From: Flaveria trinervia
Lineage: Eukaryota; Streptophyta; Magnoliopsida; Asterales; Asteraceae
Length of the DNA: 64,000 nucleotides
NCBI GenBank assembly: GCA_025506515.1
Contig: CM046443.1
Coordinates: forward strand, 87,729,985 to 87,793,984
Direction: 5' to 3'
Within the stretch, counting starts at the first letter, position 1. The number at the start of each line of letters is the position of its first letter. Below the pieces are notes generated by a model. The model searched no databases, had not been told where the DNA came from, and was given only the letters and a program-made list of their open reading frames with translations. The position numbers and the translations under genes are program-made. Below, piece by piece: positions 58,250-64,000 of the stretch.

Positions 58250-58913
58250 CACTTATACAGGGCTATGATTGGGTCTCTTATGTATCTTACAACTAGCAGG
58301 CCTGATATCATGTTTGCTACATATATTTGTGCAAGATATCAGGCCAACCCTAAGATGTCTCACTTAATCACTGTGAAAAGAATTTTAAGATACCTCAAAG
58401 GTGCTTCAACACTTGGTCTATGGTATCCAAAGAATCCTAATTTCAATCTGTATGCCTATACAGATAGTGATTATGGTGGTTGAAACATGACTGCAAAGTC
58501 TACATCTGGGGGATGTCAATTCCTTGGTGGAAGGATTGTCTAATGGCAATGCAAGAAACAATCCTGTGTGTCTGCATCAACTGCTGAGGCTGAATACATT
58601 GTTGCTGCAAGCTGCTGTGCTCAAGTGCTTTGGATTCAAAATCAGATGCTGGACTATGGATTTAACTTCAAAGAGACTCCTATCCACATAGACAACAATA
58701 GTGCTATCTCTATCACTGAGAACCCTGTGCAGCACTCAAGGACCAAACACATCAACATCAGGTATACATTTAAGAGATAATTATGAAAAGGGATTAATTA
58801 AACTTGTCAAGGTTCACACAGATGACCAATATGCTGATTTGTTTACAAAGGCTTTTGATGAACAAAGATTTAAATATCTAATATCAGCTATTGGGATGAT
58901 CAACCTTGAGTAA
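58250..58913 (+). pseudogene. Copia-B RNase H
   Basis: IGSLMYLTTSRPDIMFATYI and YLKGASTLGLWYPKNPNFN lead to AYTDSDYGG, then a stop. It resumes with STAEAEYIVAASCCAQVLWI, IDNNSAISITENPVQHSRTK and TDDQYADLFTKAFDEQRFKY, ending at 58913 with MINLE. Active-site acids are present; two stops and one frame change break it. Confidence 0.88.
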
Positions 58914-59598
58914 ATTTTTTAAAACTAATTTTATTATTTTTAAAAAATATGTGTTCTAAGTTGTCTAGTCAATCACCTTCATAAGCTCATGTTTTTCCTT
59001 GGATTGGAAGATTTTCTTTAGATTAATTGATGATTTTATACTTCGGAAGTTATTCATTTCAACTTTGAAGAAAATCACATCTTCAAAATATTTAACTATC
59101 TAAGAAATTTATCTTCGGAAGAAATTTCAATTTTATCTTCCGAAGCTTAAATAGTTATCTTAGACACTTACTTATTTTCAAGGACCATTTTCTTCCGAAG
59201 CAATAATTAACTCTCGGAAGCTATATTGATCCCTATACAAAGCTTTCAAGTCTTAAAATTTTTCTTCCGAAGCAAAATCATCAAATACTCTCAGGAAATT
59301 CTTCCGAAGTCATTTTAGCTTCGGAAGCTTTTTCATTAAAACTTCCGAAGATAATTTACCTTCGGAAGCTTTTCGAATTCCAAGAAAACTACTTTTTTAG
59401 CAAAAGAAAACTACTTTTTCAGAGGTGGGACCGACGTTCGGATTTCAAAGTTTATCCTCTTTCATTAAACTTTATCTGAAATCCCTCTCTCTCATAAAAC
59501 CCAACGGTTTCCCCCTCTTCTCTCATCTGCTTTTCATCCAAACCTAAAACCCAAAATCTTCTCTCTGAAATTTCTCTTCATCTCTAAGCTACCTCACA
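58914..59598 (+). other. Copia-B pol-to-ORF spacer
   Basis: Untranslated. Dominated by the palindromic motif cluster at 59040-59375, then a pyrimidine-rich leader (59480-59590) directly before the extra ORF. This leader could be the 5' end or splice-acceptor region of a spliced subgenomic RNA. Confidence 0.55.
59040..59375 (+). repeat. CTTCCGAAG palindrome array in Copia-B spacer
   Basis: The 9-mer CTTCCGAAG or its complement CTTCGGAAG occurs nine times in about 330 bases, in both orientations, often flanked to AGCTTCGGAAGCTT. Spacing is irregular. Confidence 0.9.
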
Positions 59599-62571
59599 AT
59601 GGCTCACCTTGCTCATAGAAATGATCCCAACTTTACCATGCAGCTACACAGACAACATAATCAAGTTGCTCTGTTATGCTCTGAGAAAGATCCTCATTTC
59701 TCAGAGGTTTGCCGTTTCTTGTCTCTGTCTCACTACTTCACCTCCCTAACCATTGATCCTCCACTCTATGAGGATCAGTTGCTTGAATTCTGGAAGACCT
59801 GCCAAGAGGTCATTATGGACGGGGAGAAGGCACTATCTGCCACAGTGCAAGGGAGAACAATCTTCATCACTCCGGCCATCATCAACCGACATCTTCAGCT
59901 GGATGATGAAGAAGGTGAGGTGTTTTCCCAAAGGAAGCTGTAAATCATTCCTTTGAGCAGATGGGCTACGAAGGAGATTTCTCTGTAAAGACCTTCAGGA
60001 AAGGGAAGGTCTCATCCCAGTGGAAATACCTGCTCCACGTGGTTATCCACAGCTTATCAAACAAGCATGGTGGATGGGACCAGATTCCTGAGGATCTCTC
60101 CTTTATAGTTCATGGAATGGTTCAGGGGGTCAATTTCAGGTATTCACAATTTATTTATACTAATTTACTTGCAAACTTAGACTCCTTAGAGTATTACATG
60201 TTCCTAGATATGTTCAACACATTCTCAACTGTGAACTGGGCTCACAGTTGAGGGAAACAAGTAATATTCTTAAATTGGGACAGATGAAGCCCGGCATCTT
60301 TAAAATAAAAGAAGCCCACTATAGGCTTCTCAGGGGTAGAAACAGCCCTAGCCCAAAAATGTTAGAGCTCATTGCTCAGGGTAACAACCTAGCAGCACAA
60401 GCTAGTGTTGAACCCACACCTGCTGCTTTCCAACCACCTACACAGCCCCAAATATCCATCACCTACCAAAGAAAATACAAACGAACCCCTGCTCAGACTA
60501 TTCAGTCTGAGGAGGCACCCATATACTCACTCATACAGGAAGAAGTGGATACTGGAGCTCCCACTTCTCCTGAGGAGCAGACCACTCCCATTTTTCCAAG
60601 AATCAGTGCTGAGGTTCCTCATGCTCAGCCTGATGAGCTCACTAGCCCAACAGCCTTAAGCCTTCACTTGAGTCTCAACACTCAAGTGAACAACTTCCGG
60701 GGACAGCTACCATCCCCAGCCTTTGGATCTCAACCAACCAATTCCCAACCTATCCTTCTATACTGATAAAGACTTAGGATTCAGTGAGTACCATGAGTCT
60801 CTCTTCCATCACCTACTCAAAGAGAGATGAGTACCTCTGACTCTCCTCAGTCTATCCCATATCAGTCACCTATCACTGAGGTGGACACTTCTGAACTTGT
60901 TCAGGATGTCCATATGGAAGAGGCTCTCACTTTTGAAAGTGATTACATCATTAAGACCTCCACCATGGCAACTCAGCTCCCTGGCATCTCAACTGAGGCT
61001 GCCAGTGAGCAGAGGAAAACCAGCAGCCAAGAAACTCAAGCTGGTGGTGAGCGAGAGGACTTTGGTCCAATCATCTCATCCCCCACTGATTCTTCTGATG
61101 AAGATGAGGGGAATTTGAGACTAAAGGTGCAGTAATTTTCAAAAACATGCACCTATTTAGTCTCTAAGGTTAGTCACTTGGAATCTCGGTGATTACCTTA
61201 CAAAACCAGGTCAATGATCAGCAACTTCAGATTTCATATCTGCAGGAACAACTAGCTGAGAGACCTTTAAGGACAACTCAACCAGGAACACAAGAACCTG
61301 TGCAAGTAATTGACTTATCCTCCAGCTCACCTATGCAAGTGGGTGCTCCTACCAAAAAGGGGAGAAAGTTGTTACAACCACAGAACCTGGGAGTTCTTCA
61401 AAGAAAATGGACATAGAGGACTCACCATCCTCACTTGCTGTTGTGCATTCTCAGCAACTTCCTCAAGTTCACATTAATGTGGACTCTATAGACTCAATCA
61501 TCAGGAGTTTGAGGAAGGTATACCAAGGGCTGTCTCATCTCCACCACAAGGAACTGGCAACTACATCATAAGGTGGAGGTATGATAAGGATAGAAGAACC
61601 CTTATACTTCACAGAGTTCAAGGCAACAAGAATTTTTTCAGTTCAAAAGCCTGAGCTTCTATGAAAGACTGGATTTAGTCAACATGTCACTTGTCAATCC
61701 AAGCAATTCAAGACAAGCTGACAGGCTGGCTCAAAGAATCCAAGAAAGGATCCTTGCAGAGTTCTCTCTAAGAAGGAGACATAGGCAATCAGGCAATGTC
61801 ATCGGTCAACTGGATGTTGAGGTGGACCCTAAGATTAGCTTCATAGGGGAAACCTTGACTGAAGGCCCAGTGGCAGAACCTGAGACCCCTGTCTCATCAT
61901 CAACAACTGCTGCAGAGGTCCAAACTCCATCTGAAACACCTGCTGGTGAAGGTGTTTCTCAGCCTCTCTCTGGCCAGAGCATGGAAGATACACCAAGCAA
62001 TGAAGGCCAAGCCTCAATCCACCCTGAGTCATAAAGGTCTGTTGGTGATAAAGGGAAAAGGAAAATGACTCCTGAGGAAATTGAGGAGGAAGAGAGAGAG
62101 AGGAAAAGGAGGCTAAGGGGAGAAAGTTCTTCTGGGTCATCTACCTTCATGCAAGCTGCAATCAGGGCTGCCCCCAGACCAAATACTCAAGATGATGAGT
62201 TAAGGGCAGTCAGGATTACCTATTTACAAACCAGGAACTATGATATTAATGAAATCATCTCCCTCCCCTTAGAAGAGTTAAATGAACTGGCTGACATGGA
62301 AGTGTCAAGAGAGATGAAGGAGAAAGAGGATGCAAGGTTACTTCTCCAATTCAAAGAGGAGAAGAGACAGAAAAGGCTTTACAAGCATGCTCCCACTCTC
62401 TCTCTAGTTCAAGAAAGTCCTGCACAGGAAGATGTGGCTCCACAAGAACCTCAGGTAGATAAAGAAGAAGATAGGATCAAGATGATCAACTACCTGAGTG
62501 CCACAGGCTTCTATCAGGAAAATGCACTTCTTCCCCTGTCCTATGACTTCATTGAGTTCGAGTACCTAAAG
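59599..62571 (+). pseudogene. Copia-B extra ORF after pol, right copy
   Basis: Begins MAHLAHRNDPNFTMQLHRQH at 59599. Pieces: 59599-59943, 59961-60251, 60248-60766, 60827-61135, 61189-61416, 61684-62034 and 62065-62571. The N-terminal folded region has SEKDPHFSEVCRFLSLSHYF, QLLEFWKTCQEVIMDGEKAL, KYLLHVVIHSLSNKHGGWDQ and FRYSQFIYTNLLANLDS. The middle is Ser/Pro/Thr-rich and probably disordered. The C-terminal part is charged and helical (EEIEEEERERKRRLRGES, NYLSATGFYQENALLPLSYD). About 120 bases present in the left copy near 27200-27300 are missing here after residue 20. No signal peptide or membrane helix is seen. The end is lost to the LTR at 62572. Function unknown. Confidence 0.82.
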
Positions 62572-63043
62572 TGTCACACCCCAACCTTGACGGCGGAAAT
62601 GTCGAGATGTGAGGGTTACGATTGTTCACAGCCACATAACGCTATTTATTAAATCCAAATATATTAATCATAACATTCAATTGTAACATTACAAGCAAAA
62701 GTTTAAACAAATGATACATTATTGTTAATCTTATTATTATGATTATTATCGTTATTAATATTATTATCATTAATAATATTATTATCATTAATATTATTAT
62801 TATCAGTGTCATTATTATAATAATAATAATAGTTATTATTATATTTAAGCTTATTAACACCTTAAATTTTATAATAATAAGCAAACATTATAACACTTAT
62901 AATGTTATTATTATTATATTAATTTGTTAACACCGAATTAATTATTAAGTATAACAAACCCCAAAGTTTCAAAATGGCATAAAAGGCCCTTTTAAGATTT
63001 AACAAAGTTAACTTCTAAGTTAACAAAATTAAGTGATGTCACA
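62572..63043 (-). mobile_element. 3' LTR of another Gypsy element, family H
   Basis: On the minus strand TGTGACATCAC...GGTTGGGGTGTGACA, 472 bases, with the polypurine tract GTTGGGGAGAC next to its start. Its last 70 bases closely match the end of family G at 47089-47158, but the whole LTR is far shorter. An ATT/TTA microsatellite fills 62730-62920. It inserted into the Copia-B extra ORF. Confidence 0.75.
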
Positions 63044-64000
63044 GTCTCCCCAACTTAAAAGAATTTCGTCCCGAAATTAAAAATGAACTTAGATGAACAA
63101 AGGAATTATAATGAAAGGTAAGTGTACAACAGCCAGTGATAGACGTTTGATTACAGATGAGATGTTTCACTTCATGGAATCTTACAAGTCTTTTGATACA
63201 ATGCATGCCAATTTGAATTCTTCCAGTGAAATATGAGACGCTTTGAAATTTGGCATATGAAACGTTAGAAAACGATGACGAGTTACCCGTGGTATGTTAA
63301 ACTTATAAGCCATAACGTCTAGAATGTAGTGATGTTTTCGAAATCAATAAAAGACCATCAATTGTAGGAAAGTTTGACCAATAGATTTTAAGAATCCCAA
63401 ACGTCACTATATATAACGAAACGATCTTAACGCACATCTTGTGCATATGTATTGCTCTTTTGACCAAACCGTCGGAGTAAAGATAATGCGAAGATTTTGG
63501 GATTAGTTCACAACGTTGGTTAGAAACATTGCTAATAGCAGAACACGAATTGATCATCATATTAATGATCGATGTTTTAACGACATACCACGGTATACGA
63601 CTATTTGAGATAGATACAAGCTAATTTCTCGACCCGTTAACCCACATGAGTCAATATGAAATTTGTTAATCGGTCTATAATGCACCATTTGTTATTATGG
63701 CAGCTAAGATAAGAGGCACTTAGTGAATGAAAAGTTAAACAGGAGATCCATGGGATCACGAATGTTAGGTCTTGTCATATGTGAAGGTAAGACACTTGGA
63801 TACATACCAAGTTACGTCTTTTCCTTTATGCCAAACCCATGACTACAAGTTACGAAGGTTTATGAACCCCCACGTCACAATGTAAGTAATAACGAGTCTC
63901 GTTAGTCGAAACCAAGATAGAGTTTTAAAGATTTCCAAGGTTAAGGTTTCAAAAGTGATTCAAGAAGTAACGCAAACAATAAGACACGCATTTGTAACCA
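63044..64000 (-). mobile_element. Internal 3' part of family H Gypsy element, cut by window end
   Basis: Starts with the polypurine tract at 63044-63056 and the nearby TTTCGGGACGAAATTC sequence, which often precedes Gypsy 3' LTRs. Beyond that no pol motif is readable; the open frame 63560-63303 has no domain I recognise. It may be a long 3' untranslated region or a non-autonomous element. Confidence 0.45.

Noticed and set aside
59040..59375. Heat-shock elements (nTTCnnGAAn)
   Set aside because: The motif has only one base between TTC and GAA on either strand, so it does not match the heat-shock element.
62642..62930. Ile-rich open frames on both strands
   Set aside because: Microsatellite translation in the family H LTR.

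Overview
The window is nuclear DNA of a flowering plant. It has one intron-rich plant gene surrounded by nested and mostly decayed LTR retrotransposons. There is no bacterial gene organisation, no CRISPR array, no rRNA and no intact tRNA gene. The Copia elements with an extra gene after pol, and the LTR types (TGTCACACCCC..., TGTAACRCCCG...), make me think of an aster-family (Asteraceae) genome, but that is an impression from memory and not proven here.

The one clear host gene is CYCLOPS/IPD3, on the minus strand at 16139-20632. It is the coiled-coil transcription factor that CCaMK phosphorylates in the common symbiosis pathway for arbuscular mycorrhiza and nodulation. Eleven coding exons can be placed, with GT-AG borders and one GC-AG intron. 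All junction phases agree except exon 4 to exon 5, which is one base out of frame. Read literally, the protein stops after about 153 residues, just before the second CCaMK-type phosphosite. This is either a broken allele, a sequence error, or a case rescued by unusual splicing.

Layout, left to right. 1-2391: large minus-strand LTR (family G). 2392-7707: decayed chromodomain Ty3/Gypsy element (family D) with a 2.05-kb 3' LTR. 7708-9401: intergenic sequence with a Gypsy protease fragment. 9402-14411: solo LTR (family F, TSD CGATA), split by a family D solo LTR at 10333-12489 (TSD CTTAA). 14412-15304: AT-rich GAATTCGA sequence and a TA microsatellite. 16139-20632: CYCLOPS, with upstream region to about 22047. 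22048-40510: a terminal-inverted-repeat element split by Copia-A (22325-39518, TSD GCCCA). The 3' LTR of Copia-A was in turn invaded by Copia-B (22610 to about 27375). 41963-47088: Copia-C remnants in two orientations. 47089 to about 50400: second family G LTR, split by a family D-type solo LTR (49046-50243, TSD ATTAA). 50400-51908: ATT microsatellite and a minus-strand Gypsy pol fragment. 51909-62571: a more complete plus-strand Copia-B with gag, pol and a long extra ORF. 62572-64000: LTR and start of another minus-strand Gypsy element.

Two patterns go beyond ordinary transposon annotation. First, several unrelated retrotransposon families carry dense arrays of a short family-specific motif in their LTRs and untranslated spacers: ATGCGACTGA-like in Gypsy D and Copia-A, ATGCGCC in the 49046 LTR, and the palindrome CTTCCGAAG in Copia-B. 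Second, Copia-A and Copia-B each carry a long extra ORF downstream of pol with a shared conserved core and no obvious membrane segment, so it does not look like an envelope gene.
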